A stretch of 64,000 nucleotides of DNA, taken from contig JAIQDT010003828.1 of NCBI GenBank assembly GCA_021521415.1, positions 1 through 64,000 of the forward strand. Reading direction: 5' to 3'. Source of the stretch: Bidens hawaiensis. Taxonomy: Eukaryota; Streptophyta; Magnoliopsida; Asterales; Asteraceae. The notes beneath the pieces are model-generated. The model ran no database searches. It saw only the letters and a list, made by a program, of their open reading frames with translations, and was not told the origin of the DNA. Each line of letters starts with the position of its first letter. The first letter of the stretch is position 1. Position numbers and translations under genes: made by a program. Positions 23,173 to 35,982 of the stretch are shown here, in pieces.

Positions 23173-26100
23173 TCATCCTTGTTTAAAGATATCAGCGAGA
23201 ATCTTCAATCCGTTTAAACCAAGAAAAAATTGAAAACGTATTTTGTCAAAAGCTTTGGTAAACAGATCGGCTTTCTGAAAGTCAGTATGTACTTTCTCAA
23301 TATCAATCAACTTTTTCTCAAAACAATCCCATATAAAGTGATATCGAATTTCGATATGTTTTGTTTTCAAATGTTGTACGGGATTCTTTGTGATAGAAAT
23401 TGCAGCAGAATTATCAATCAAAATAGGAGTAGTAAGAAACTTCAAACTGTAGTCGCGAAGATGTTGTTGTATCCACAAAACCTGGGAACAGCAACTCGAG
23501 GCTGCAACATACTCAGCTTCGGCGGTTGAAGTGGAGACCGTTGTCTGCTTCTTACACTGCCAGGAAACAAGCAGGTTTCCTAAAAATTGACATCCTGCAG
23601 TTGTTGATATGAAGTTGATCTTGCAACCTCCATTCTTGCTTGAAACCTAGCACAAAGACAAACAGCAAACATAATGTCGGGGCCAGAAGCTGTTAGATAC
23701 ATTAAAGAACCGATCATGGCACGATAGAGGGTAGGATCAACAGTATCCTCCAATTCATCCGGTGATAAATTGTGACCCACGGGGAGAGGAGTAGAAGGGA
23801 TTTTTCCGGCAGATGCCTTGAATCGGCTCAAGACATCGTTCACATACTTTGTCTGATGAATAAAGATTCTGTTAGCAGACTGGTGAACTTGCAACCCTAA
23901 GAAGAAATTCATCTCTCCCATCGAACTCATCTCGAACTTTGTTCGCATGGACTTCTCGAACTCCTTACACAACGTGTCGTTTGTAGACCCAAAAATAATG
24001 TCATCGACATAAATCTGAACTAGGAGAAGATCGTCACCAACAGTTTTATGAAATAAAGTGCAGTCTACAGTCCCTCGTTTGAAGCCGTAATCAGTCAGAT
24101 GATCGGCGAGCGTGCCATACCAAGCTCTTGGGGCTTGATGTAGACCATACAAGGCCTTGTTTAATCGATAAACTGGGTCAGGATATGCAGGATCTTCAAA
24201 ACCAGGAGGCTGTAAAACAAACATTTCCTCGTGTAGTTCACCATTGAGAAAAGCACTTTTAACATCCATTTGATAAACCTTGATATTCTTATAAGCAGCA
24301 TATTCCAGTAAGATTCGAATCGACTCTAATCTTGCAACTGGAGCATATACTTCTGTGTAATCAACACCCTCTTGCTGATGAAAACCTTGCACCACTAGAC
24401 GTGCTTTGTTTCTGACAATCACCCCTCGATCGTTTATCATACACTTAAATACCCACTTAGTCGGAATCGCTTTCTTGACCCTAGCAGGCTTTTCGATTAA
24501 ATCCCAAACACCCAAACGTGCAAATTGTTGTAATTCTTCCTGCATAGTTTCTACCCAAGAAGGATCTTCAAGTGCCTTACGAGCCGTCGTTGGCTCAACT
24601 TGAGATAGAAAGCAAGTTAATTTTGCAAGATTTACAATTCCCGATGAATGTAAATCAGCATATGCACACAATCCGGTATTATCACTTGACGAATCAACTT
24701 GATAACGTGTACGAACGCCCACATCAAGTTCTCCAATGATGTTTTCCTGTGGATGGTAACCATGAATCCGAAGAGTAGGATTCTCAGGAACAATAACATT
24801 ATCAAATAAGTTAGTGTAATGTTCACCAAGCTCAGGAGATAAAACATTATCACTATCAAGTTCAATAACGTGTTCATTAACTTGCTCATCATCAGAAGAG
24901 GTACATACATTATCAAAAGCAGCTGGAGAAGCAACATGAGATTCCTCAGTTGAAGCTATAGGTGTAGCTTCAACATCATTAGAACTTGAAAATCTTGGAA
25001 TTGCCAAATGATCTTCAAAGTATGCTGGAACCAGATCTTCGTCTATATGTTCAGTCGATGGAGTAAATGAATTAAATAAACTATCATAGTCAAACATCCA
25101 GTCAGGACCTTTCCCTTGAGAAGGAGTTGTATACTTTTGACAGTCCACATGGTACCATTCCTCAACACAACCAGATGTGAAGTTAAAAACCCTTTTCTTT
25201 GGAGATGCATATCCCAAGAAATACCCTTCGATAGCTTTTTCTTCAAATTTACCCGCATCCTTCTTCAACATTGTACACGGACACCCAAAAGGTTCCAGGT
25301 ACTTTAAATTAGGTTTTCGATTATTCAACAACTTATAACTTGTCTTTTTGAGTCGTTTAACAGTTAGAACTCGATTATGCGTATAGAAAGATGTATTCAC
25401 CGCCTCATTCCAGAATTGGACGGGAAGCTTAGAATCAGCGAGCATACTTCGTGCAGCTTCAATCAAGGTTTGATTCTTTCGTTCAGTAACAACATTTTGT
25501 TGAGGTACATAAGGTGCACTGTATTCTCGATGAATTCCTTTTTAAACACAAAAGAAATCTAATACAGTGTTTTTGAATTCAGTACCATTATCACTTCGGA
25601 TTCTCCTCACCTTTTGTTTGTATAGTGATTCGATCTTAGTGATAAGGTTTTGTACCAAAATCGGTGTTTGATCTTTCGAACTCATAAATAACACCCATGA
25701 GTATCTTGAATAATCATCAGTCACCACAAGACAATACCAATCCCCGGAAATACTCACACGATTCACAGGACCAAACAAACCCATATGAAGTCGTTCAAGA
25801 GGAGTATTAATGGAGTTTAATAACTTAGAGGGATGTGTCTTCTTCTTCTGCTTGCCCTTTTTGCATGCAACGCAGTGATCAGATAAATTAAAATTCTTCA
25901 ACGAGACACCTTCCACTAAATCATTAGCCATTAAATAGTTCATCTTTCAAACATGTATGAGACCCATTCTACGATTCCATAGAATTGAATCTTTCTCAGT
26001 TGCTTTCGAGGCAAAACATGTTTCGATTGATGGGGATACTTTAGAGCTCATGTTTAAGACATAAATATCATTCGATCGTGGTGATCGCATGACAACCATG

Positions 26101-26421
26101 TCCTCGGGAATAACATAACCCGGTTTTAAGATAAGACATTCTTTGTCAGTAAATATCGTAGTGTACTTTTTATCGCAAATCTGCAACACACTTAATAAGT
26201 TATGATCCACCTTGTCACAATAATTTACTTTTTCAAAAGTAATATGACCATTTGAAACTTCACCCTCTTGTGTGATCATGCCTCCAGAATTCCCAGCAAA
26301 CGCTACATAACCCCCCTTGAATATTTCTTACGTTGGTTAAAAAGTCGAGATTCCCAGTGATATGACGAGAAAATCCACTATCCATTATCCAGTTTTCACC
26401 AGACACAGTCTTGGATGAACC
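23173..26421 (-). pseudogene. pol of element 2 (PR-IN-RT-RNase H), broken
   Basis: Protease motif WIMDSGFSRHIT near 26390, then a frameshift near 26320 in a G run. Integrase: zinc-domain CVACKKGKQ. The first catalytic Asp is changed (RLHMGLFG where HxDLFG is expected); RSDNGTEF and the later Glu (TERKNQTL) are present. TGA 25947-25949 and TAA 25542-25544 interrupt in frame. [27 protein letters not shown] near 24005, within a long open frame (25466-23580). RNase H: the segment with the first catalytic YTD motif is deleted, and the frame changes near 23600; the end (KTKHIEIRYHFIWDC, KADLFTKAF) is kept in another frame to 23173. This copy could not supply active integrase or RNase H. Confidence 0.9.
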
Positions 26422-26445
26422 CTATACACAAAGTAAAGATTATTA
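26422..26445 (-). promoter_or_regulatory. Gag stop and splice-acceptor-like tract, element 2
   Basis: On the minus strand gag ends AFLN followed by TAATAA, then TCTTTACTTTGTGTATAG directly before the protease frame at 26421. Element 1 has the same LN-stop, pyrimidine tract and AG at the same place. Confidence 0.4.
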
Positions 26446-29400
26446 GTTCAAAAAGGCAACCCAGGCCTCAGTCTTGGGCACCTTTTGGTTTTCTCTTTGA
26501 TTATTAACTTGAACAGACTTCAACTGTTGTTCAGCAACCTGAGAATATGTTGCAGGCTTTCTAGATTTTCGTCTCAGATAAGCAGCTTGAACAATATTTG
26601 AATTCAAGTTCCTACAAATTGGCTCATATGGATTAAACTTTGGTTTTACCTGACCATGTGTCTCATTAACATGAATAACCTTCCGATGATTCACATTAGA
26701 GAACATGATATGAGTATCATCAGCATACGAGACAGGTCATTTCAGAATCTCCTTTACCAAAGGAACCGGTTTGGAATGGTCTTTGATAAAAGGATGAAGA
26801 TTCCGATAGCTCTTCTGACTACAATTTCTCACTACATGACCATGCTGACTGCAAAGGAAACAGCTTCGCATGTCTACACGATGATGTTGAGAATTAGTTA
26901 GAGCAGAGTATGCAGAAGATTGATGATGGCTCACATTTTTGGTCATGCTCTTAGCAAACTCATCAGATAATTCATATTTCTTTTTCAAGTAAAAATCTAA
27001 GTTAGAGCTATTTGAAAAACTTTTCAGAGTATTTGTTCACGTTGATTTTACAAATTTATTCTTTTTAGCATGTGTTAACACTTGCTTGGCTTTAGTCAAT
27101 GGATTAGAAGAAGCTGATGTTTTTGCTTGAGCATAAAGACATTCAAGTTCTTGAATCTGTGATGTTTCATTTTGAAATACACTATCAATCAGTTCTGGTT
27201 TAATGATGCAAATTGGAATGTCTTTCTCAGAAAACATTGTGTCAATTCTTTTCAACTTGAAAACTCTAACAGATGATGGCTTAGAACTAGGAGGATTAAG
27301 AAAACGCATTAAGTCCTCATCAGAAATCTTTGGTTTATCTGACTTCTTTGCCTTCACTGGTTTAGTTTTCACAAGTTCTTCATTTTTCATTTGAGGCTTG
27401 AATGAACCATACACAGCTTCCTCAAATTCTTGAGGCTCGCAAAGAATATGATTAGAACTTGGAATGTTTTTATTCTTGTGTATTACCTCAGGTTCAAATA
27501 CGTCCTCGATAATCACTTTGTCAATATTCTCAACAAAGACTTTGTTGCTTTGAACATGGGGTTTTTGAGGAGTAACTTGGGTTTTAACAGTTTCTGTTTT
27601 AACTGGTTTAGATTTTTCAGAAATCACAAATTCTTTTTCAATCAAATCCTCTTCTTTTCTAGCAAAAGGATTAATTTTGTAATCATTGTGAAAAGGTGGC
27701 GGAATTTCAACAAAACCGATACCTCTCTTTGAATCTTTTTGTTTTCCAGACACTTCGATTATTTCATTTAACAGAAAAGAAGAATTTCTAAATTTACCCA
27801 ATTTGTTCTTCAACTCAAGAACCTCATTCTCAAGCTCGGTTATCTTTGATCTATGTTTCAAAATTTCTTGAAACTTTTGGTCATTAATTGTCATTTTCTC
27901 AGACAACTCTGCCTTGAGATCGTGGTTACTTGTCGACAATGCTTCGATCTTTTCTCGAGATCTCATTTGAGATTCAAGAGATTGTCGATAAGTATCCTTC
28001 AGAGAAGCAATTTCTCTTACAAGATTATCATTGTGATTTTTCAAAGCTTCTAACTTAGGTTTGTTAGATTCACAATCAACACATGATACTTTAACAGATG
28101 AAGTAGCAGAGATAGAATGACTAACCTCATTGATCTTGGCCATGCAAGCAAATACAGTTGGAGACTTGTCACGTGAATTGTTAGAATCAGATTTTGAATC
28201 ATTATCAGAAGACAACTCACTTTCACTTGCATCTTGACAGTCTTTATGTAACCCAAACATAGCTAAATTTGCTTGAGTGTCATTACACAGTAACCGTTGT
28301 GACCAATCATTTCCATCTGCCAACATTGCTTGTGATGTAGAAGTAGATGGTTTCTTTTTAGCATCACTACCTCGTGGTGTAGAAGAATTTTGATGTTGAC
28401 CACGAGGACCAGTATACTATTTCTTCGGTTTGTCATATTCCTTAGCAAAATGCCCAAATTCTTGACAATTATAGCATTTTACTTTCAACTTGTCAAAACC
28501 CAATTTCTTGTTTAAGGCCGGAAGATCTTTTCCAGTTCTCTGCATGAATCTTTTAACTTTACGGACGATCATAGCCATGTTCCACTATAAATCCAGGATT
28601 TCCAAATCATCTGGATCTATCTGATCATAGTCCTCATCAGTTAAATCACTTGTGGCAATCTTACTACTCACCAAGTTTTCATATGAAGACATGAAAGCTG
28701 TCAGAAAAGCAAAGTTTTGCTCAGCTTCCTTCATATTGACACTAGGTGGTGAAGCAAATGGATTAGTAGTAGTTGAACTTCCAGAACCACCAGACAATCC
28801 AGAATTACCAGCGGAGTAAAAACATACTTTTGGATCATTAAACATAGTTGATTCCTTTTCACTTGCAGCATGAATAAGAAAAGCAGTTATTGGAGAGATC
28901 ATTGAACTAAGAGGCATACTTCCACCATAGAAAGCAGGATCTTGACTTTCCTTGGAGTATTTTTGACACTTAAGATCATATTCTCTGGCTTCAATCTTTT
29001 GTAAAAATTCAAGTGCAGTCAAGTCTTCATTCAAGAAATAATCATTCTCTTTCAAAACCATTAGAAATGTTGAGTAAGAACTTGGTAGCACACTCTTAAT
29101 AGTGTCAATTTTATCAGTCTCAGAAATTTCCAATTTCATCTTGTCCATTTCAGCAATTAAATGATTAAATCGTGTAATCATCTCTTCAACTGTTTCTCCC
29201 TTCAATAGATTAAAGTTTCGAAACTGAAACTTGAGCATCACTTTCTTACTCTCAGCTGTGTTCCCCATACTTCTCATACGCAGATGTTGAAATAAAGAAG
29301 CACATCTCTTTATGCTACCCACTTGATGAAAGATATTTCCAGGTAATGCCATAGTAAGGGTAGAATAAGCCCTTATCTCGATTTCTAAAGCTTTTTTCTC

Positions 29401-29664
29401 TTCTTGTGAGTATTGAGAAACAACTTTAGGAGTATACCCAATAGTGTCATCACCAATCATTGGTGCCAAATAAACCTCATCTAGACAATATGAGCAATCA
29501 GGGTGAACGGAACCCAAATGAGCACGAAACCGAGGTTCCCATTTAGCAAAATAGCTAAATTTCATCAACCTAGGACACTTTGTATGTGAACCTATCTCGG
29601 TATCAAGTTGTAACATTTGTTTCATCAACATGTTTTGAGAATCTAGTGCATACATACCAACCAT
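26443..29664 (-). pseudogene. gag of element 2, two zinc knuckles, broken
   Basis: Start ATG at 29664 (MVGMYALDSQNML). The first ~350 codons include a Copia-type capsid region (VMLKFQFRNFNLLKGE, IKSVLPSSY). The first zinc knuckle lies at 28435-28476, but its last Cys is Tyr (CYNCQEFGHFAKEY). A Ser-rich linker and coiled coil follow. The second knuckle is intact (CFLCSQHGHVVRNC, 26821-26862). All parts share one frame; stops at 28585-28587 (TAG), near 28420, near 27037 and at 26737 break it. At ~1,070 codons it has the same layout as gag of element 1, although sequence similarity is modest. Confidence 0.87.
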
Positions 29665-30705
29665 TTTGTAAAGTTTGAAACTTTAAGGATTAAAAACAAA
29701 CTTAGGTAACGAATCTGTGAATAATGTAACGAACTGTAAACAGATATAGCGAACTGTGAACAGTAATTAACGAATTAAACCTTAACGAAATAAGGATTAA
29801 TGTTAACGAACAAGAAATGATTTTAGCGAATCAAATGATTAACGAATCAACTCAGACCACAAACCAGATGGTCAACGAATCAGTCAACACTAACGAATTG
29901 ACTAATTTAATCATGAAGTGCAAGCTTAGTTGTGAACTAAAAGTTTCTTGTAACGAATTAGATAACGAACAGGTTATAGTTGATAGCGAATCAACCTATA
30001 ACGAATCAGGCAGTTACAACCGTTTGTAACAAACTCTGACACCTAATGCCACGTGACACAGGTTGTTATAACACAAATCCCAAGGTAGACACGTGTCACA
30101 CGAGTTTGTTAGACACGAATCAGATGATTTAACGAACTTATTAACGAACCACTTGGATTTTATAACGAATTGACTATCTTAGATAACGAATCAAAGTGAC
30201 CAAGATGACGAATCACCATAAAGATGATAACGAATCAAAGTCATCTTCAAATCTTCAAATCTTCAAAGATAAATTCCAGATTTTCTGGAAATGAAGTACA
30301 AGAAACCCAGAAACTCATATCCGTAATGTGCACTCAAATCTTAACCAAATTTCACAAATAACCTACCAAACGACTCGCAAATCAATCGCGAATCCAAAAC
30401 ACCAATACTTGTAACCGATTAACCCCTATCTCGAATCCAATTGTACCAAAACCAAACCTCTGTTTCGGACACGAATCAGAATCAATACCAAATCAAATCA
30501 CAATCAAACCAAACTTCAATTCCAATCCTCCAAACCTTTCTTATACCTTAACCAACTCAAATTCAGTCCAAACCTTCCATAATTCAATCGAAGCACCTCA
30601 AATTGATCCAAATTTACCCAAACAGAACACTATCATTACATAATACTAATTAACAGTTCAATACTCTAATTAAACAATCAAATCAAGTGTAATTGAGCCC
30701 CGAAA
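29665..30705 (-). other. Leader of element 2 with AACGAAT array
   Basis: About 1 kb between primer site and gag start. At 29700-30240 the motif TAACGAATC or TAACGAACT recurs at least 20 times with irregular spacing. 30300-30700 is AC-rich with no ORF. The ORF at 29817-30029 is a by-product of the repeats. Confidence 0.75.
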
Positions 30706-30717
30706 GCTCTGATACCA
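30706..30717 (-). other. Primer binding site, element 2
   Basis: GCTCTGATACCA on the + strand, i.e. TGGTATCAGAGC on the minus strand, two bases from the LTR end. Initiator methionine tRNA type, identical to element 1. Confidence 0.93.
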
Positions 30718-30719
30718 CT

Positions 30720-31250
30720 TGTTAGAACCCTAGAACCAATCACAATAACTATAACAGATATCGGATCTGTGTGTATTTGATTAATCCTTAACTCGGATCT
30801 AGCTCATAATTACGTATGATTATATGTTATATATGTATATATTATCAGTATTAGTAGTTGTATATGTGAATAATATTAAGGTGAAGATCGAGAGCGATTT
30901 GGACAGCACTTCGTTAATTACTCTCAAAACTTAAATTAAACGTGAACAGTGTTCAAAACTTAAATAGAGGATGGGGTTAGTTCGTTAACATTCCCTAACG
31001 AACTAACACCCAACTCGTTACATACATTAAAGTTAAATAACCATAACGAATAACCCCCTGATTTGTTAACATCCCCTAACGAATCAGGAGGGAATAAACT
31101 TAAAGTCTTAGTTCGCTAAACAACCTTAGCGAACTAGACCTTACATTAACGAACTAACAAGATAACTTAATTGTTTATTACATTAAATAAAACGTCAAAT
31201 ACGTTAAAGATAAATACAAAAGACTCGAGACGCAAAACCGTGCACTAACA
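30720..31250 (-). repeat. 5' LTR of element 2
   Basis: 531 bp, bounded by TGTTAG and CTAACA, a perfect 6-bp terminal inverted repeat. Adjacent to the primer site. Contains AACGAAC/AACGAAT motifs at 30970-31160, shared with the leader and 3' spacer. The partner LTR is not in the window. The base after it begins - Tat non-coding sequence. Confidence 0.87.
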
Positions 31251-32669
31251 GACGCTGCTTGAACGGGCGATGAAGGATATCAAAGACAAGGCAAGAGCCC
31301 GTTTTTTTTTATTTTGATGATGTTTCTAGGGATAAGGGATAATGGTTTGTAATAGACAATTGTTACTAGCATGAAGGATCCTTGATCCTTAAGACAATTT
31401 CCAGGGGTAGCAAAGGTGGAGGGATCCTCTGTTTGTGGGGATGAAGCCTTTGATGCCCCTGACTTTTATTTTCCTACAATTGGTTAAACTGTTAGTAACA
31501 ACTTACTTTAACCCGGATGGATGGTCCATGTTTAAATGGTGAAATTTGGGTTAGATTTTGGTAATTCTAAGTAAGTTTAAAAAAAATTATAACCTATTTG
31601 CGGGTTATTATCTGTTATTCTAAAAATTAGTTTAACATAGTTTTAAATTTATTGAGATCTTTAAGAAACATATTTGACTAAACAGTTTTAGGATAGAATA
31701 TCCTTGCAAAAATAAACTGAGGATCTTAAACCCTTAAATAATTGAGTTTACAAAGACCTTAACCAAATAAATGTAAATTGATATGTAGAAATCATATCAT
31801 AAGGTTTAATTAGACCTAAGTTACCGTAAATATTGGTCCTTCCGTGATCCTTGTAAAAATAAATTAAGGATCTTGAATCCATAAGTGTTGATCCTTTTGT
31901 GATCCTTGTAGTTGAACTTAGGATATTTGTTGCAAATAACTTATAAAATTAATTGGGATTAAACCTAATAAACTGGGGACAATCCCATAAAATAAACAGG
32001 GGACAAGCCCGTGCAACTGGGGACAAGCTCGTGTAACTGGGGACAAGCCCGTGCAACTGGGGACAAGCCCAAACTGGGGATTGGCCCAAGGATATGGATG
32101 TTAACGGGGATTTTGCCAAAACATAAGTGACGTGAAAACGCCAAAAGCTTAGCTAACATGAAAATGTTAGAAACATTTGTCTTGAGATATCATGAAAATG
32201 TTATAAACCGGTGGTATGGTACGTCTACCATAAATCGTAGGATCCTCCATATAGCCGAAGACAACGAAATTGTTAGGCACGAAAAGTGTACTGGTCCCGC
32301 TGCCCCGAACTATACCTTGGATAACGTGCGCTCCAAGAGAGAGTGTAGAAACTATAATTTATAAGAAAGGTGAAAACCTTTAAACCTTGGAAGATATGAC
32401 CATCAGGAGTCACATCTTAATCGTGGGCTATGCCAAAGAAAATAGTAATGTACCTTAAGTGTGACGGAGAGGTAGCCAACCTCTTAGTTATTGATCCTCA
32501 AACTATAATCCTGCATTGTTCTTTAAAACTTGGAAGAGACAAACGCTAAGAATATATTATCCTTAAATTAATATAAATTTCAAAGGAATAAGTAATCAGA
32601 CAGATTTTACCAATTTAGGATCCTTGATCCTTGAGTGATGCTTGATTTTCTAAGGATACTGGATCCCGA
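31251..32669 (-). other. 3' non-coding region of the - Tat element
   Basis: No credible ORF. GGATCCTTGATCC-type words recur (31375, 31855, 32625 and others). A short tandem block lies at 31975-32090. The end next to 31250 should contain one copy of the element-2 target duplication. Confidence 0.6.
31975..32090. repeat. Short tandem repeat in Tat 3' region
   Basis: Four to five imperfect copies of AACTGGGGACAAGCCCGTGC (20 bp). Tandem repeats after pol are characteristic of Tat elements. Confidence 0.8.
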
Positions 32670-34415
32670 TTAGAAAAAATACTTCTTGAGATGGATAGCA
32701 TTCTATGCTCTTGGTAACTTGTTGCCTTCCACAGTGAGCAAATGATATGCCCCCTTTCCTGCCTCCGACTCGATCAGATAAGGACCTTTCCACTTGGGTG
32801 CTAGTATTCCATCTGCCGGATTGGTTGTGTTTTGGAAGGCTTTCCTCAATACCTGATCTCCTTCTTGAAATCCTCTGATCCTTATACTTTTGTTGTATTC
32901 CCCGCTACCCTTTGTTGATAGGCTGGCATTCTGATTTTCTCTAGATCTCTCAGCTCTTCAATAGTGTCCAAGTCTTTGAGAAGGATTTCATTATTAGCTT
33001 CAGGATCACAGATGCTCGTTCTGGCTGTAGGAACCACCATCTTGGTAGGGATTACAGCCTCTGAGCCAAACACCATTGAGAAAGGTGTTTGACCTGTTGC
33101 GTTCTGGGGTGTTGTCCTGTCAGCACAAAGAAAATAGGGTAGTTCTTCAGCCCATTTACCCTTCTTGGCTCCCAACTTTTTCTTCAAGATGTTGATTATG
33201 ATCTAGTTACTTATTTCCTCCTGGCCATTAGCCTGAGGATGAACTGTAGTGGAGGTAATCATCTTGATGCCCCAGCTGTCACAAAAGTTAGTGGTTCTTT
33301 TCCCGATAAACCGGGAACCATTGTCACAAACAATTTAAGAAGGGATACCAAATCTAGTTATAATATTCTGTTTAATGAAGGATATAACTTCCTTTTCTCG
33401 GACTTGCACGAATGCTTCTTCTTCAATCCATTTAGAGAAGTAGTCTGTCATGGTGAGCATAAAGACTTTTTCGCCTGGTGCTTTTGGCAGCTTGCCTATG
33501 ACATCCATTCTCCATTTCATGAAAGGCCATGAAGAGGATATAGGATACATAGATTCTGCTGGCTGGTGAAGGATGTTTCCATGTCTTTGGCAAGCATCAC
33601 ACTTCTTTAAGTATTCCATTGCATCCTTCTTCAATGTTGGCTAGAAGTATCCAGTCCTAAGTATCCTGGAGAATAACGCTCTTCCCCCTGTGTGGTTGCT
33701 GCAATCACCTTCGTGGAAGTCTTGGAGTACCTCTTGTATCTCAGTTGCCTCGATACATCTCAAATAGGGACCTGCAAGAGATTTTCTATAGAAAATATCT
33801 TGTAAAATAATAAACTGCGATACCTTCAACATGAAAGCTTTAGGGTTCTCTCCCGTAGAGATTTCTCCATCCCGGAGGAATTTCTTGATTGGGAGGATCC
33901 AAGATCCTGCTTTTGGAGAGGATGAAAGGATCCTTAAGCTCTTCTGTGCAATCCACTGTCACCTCCACAACTTTCTGTTCTTCAAATTTCCGGAGACAAT
34001 ATATGAATGATAGGTATCTTTACATCATCCGAGATCTTCAATGATGAGGCTAAGTTTGCTAAGGCATCTACCCCAACATTTTCTTCTCTTGGTACCTGTA
34101 AGATATTAAACATCTCGAAGGATTTTGCTAATTCCTTCACAATTTCTAAATATTTGACCGTATTCTCACCTTTTACGGTGTAAGAACCGTTAAAGTGGTT
34201 AGTTATAAGTAAAGAGTCTATATAAACTTGAAGATACTTGATCCTCATCTGTTTGGCTAAAAGTAAACTTGCGATAAGTGCTTCGTATTATGCCTCATTG
34301 TTGGTGGCTTGAAATGCACATGTAATGGACTGGGGTATTATGTCCCCCTGTGACGATTTCAGTAGGATACCCAATCCTGTTCCTCTTACGTTGGATGCTC
34401 CATCAGTAAAGAGGA
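32670..34415 (-). pseudogene. - Tat pol, second RNase H and integrase, broken
   Basis: Continues pol after the solo LTR. Second RNase H: TDGASNVRGTGLGILL near 34400, FQATNNEA near 34300 followed by a TAA where Glu is expected, YLQVYIDSLLITNHFNGS near 34200. Integrase: zinc domain HEGDCSNHTGGRAL, CDACQRHGNILHQPA; core MDVIGKLPKAPGEKVFML and GQTPFSMVFGSEAVIP. The C-terminal LPRA-stop-NAIHLKKYF ends at TAA 32670-32672. Stops and frame changes occur near 34290, 33980, 33640, 33335, 33190 and 32905. The closest relative in the window is 57740-59488. Confidence 0.87.
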
Positions 34416-34420
34416 TCCAA

Positions 34421-35922
34421 AGTCACACCCCGACTAGGAGGCTGAACGTGACGATTGAATACCAATCAAAACACAGCAGAAATAAGGTAACAAATTTATA
34501 TTAAGACACTACGTCAAAGTTACAATCAAATGTCTAATACAACTACAAAACTAAAAATTTAACTACCATTTAATTAGGTGAAAATGTTCTACTATCCATC
34601 ATGGCTTCTTCGGGTTACGCTCTATGGTTCGGCATTAGTCTTCTAAAAGTATTTTCTATCTCCAAGCGAGCTCTTGTTTAAGGCTCTAAATCTCCATATC
34701 CGAATAAAGAGTACCTGAACACATGTTTAAAATAATTGGGTCAACTAAAAAGTTGGTGAGTTCATGAGTTTAAGTTGCACATTAAGCAAGTTCACAATCA
34801 AACCTGTGTCCACGACCTGTGAACATCTAAAATATATATACCCCTTACCCATATCCCTTATTGGTATGGGTTAAATTTACTTATGTCGGCCAACATAAGA
34901 TACAAAAATGCGTAGATATATGTAACAAGATAACCATTTCTCATTCAGTGAGAGTTCGTCCATGATATAGGCCCACTGTGTGTGGCGGTCTCCCAGATAG
35001 TACTACCCATATATCCCGTGACTCCTTTCGGAGTTAATGATTGTGCTACAAAGTCGGGAATTGTTTTTGGCAGCTAAAATGGTCTTGATTAATAATACAC
35101 CAATAAGTTTAAAAACATATAGAAGCATGTATCCACCCAAAAATTTAAAAAAAAAACCGTAGTGCAGCGTGAACTCACCTGGGTTGATGTGTGAAGACAT
35201 GAATATTAAAGGAATATTGTAGGCTACGGCTCCAAATTATAGACATCCCTAAAACCATATAATTTGTCACTAAAAAGTAATATGCGTGATATTATATGTG
35301 CCAGTGACCTAAGTTGGTTAGTTTATGCATATTCTTATGTTATTTGAGATTATGGTTGCATATTGTGACATGGGTCATAACAAAGTTTCCTTATATAAAA
35401 AGTTGTGGGATTTGTCTTGCGAATTTATTCGAAGAAAATATGGTTTATAGCAAAAAAAGGGTTTCTATAGAATGATTTATGTAAATATAATTGGGATTAA
35501 ATAACATGCAATGTTTAAAAGTAAGTCTCAATGTTGTCGTATCTATAAATTTGGCGTTTTAAACGCATAGTCACAATTCTAATGCGTGGATTATTATTTT
35601 ATACTTGGCATCATATTTCAAATTTTTTGTTACTGGGAAAGCATAAGGTTTTTGTAAAAAGTTTTGAAACCTTCTTTTTGAGTGTTTTACGTCAAGTAAT
35701 CGATTAAAAGTGTAAGGACAAGTTAAAGATTATACTTCTTAAATTTTCTTCCAATGTCATTTTTATATGTTGAGAATCTCCAAAAGAAAATATAGATTTT
35801 ATATTTTAAGAATTTTGGTTTCGGCTAACCTATTGATATTCATTGTATTTTAATCATTAATTTATTGTTAAGAGTTAAATCATACAATACAAAAAACTTG
35901 AATGAGTTTTATAATTATATTT

Positions 35923-35982
<60 letters not shown>

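Larger units (their letters stand above)
17848..31250 (-). mobile_element. Element 2: Ty1/copia retrotransposon (minus strand, 3' end off-window)
   Basis: On the minus strand: LTR 31250-30720, primer site, leader, gag, PR-IN-RT-RH, then a long 3' spacer running to the junction with element 1. Copia domain order; RT sequence close to element 1. The 3' LTR and any accessory ORF are not in the window. They probably lie left of element 1, which seems to have inserted into the spacer. A solo LTR (19554-21760) is also inserted in the spacer. Gag, pol and RNase H are all broken. Confidence 0.88.

Noticed and set aside
29817..30029. 70-residue ORF rich in Asn/Glu/Ser in the element-2 leader
   Set aside because: Generated by repeated AACGAATCA words; no gene-like context.
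31251..34415. A host gene near 31-34 kb
   Set aside because: All readable protein segments are Tat RNase H or integrase; the rest has no ORF.
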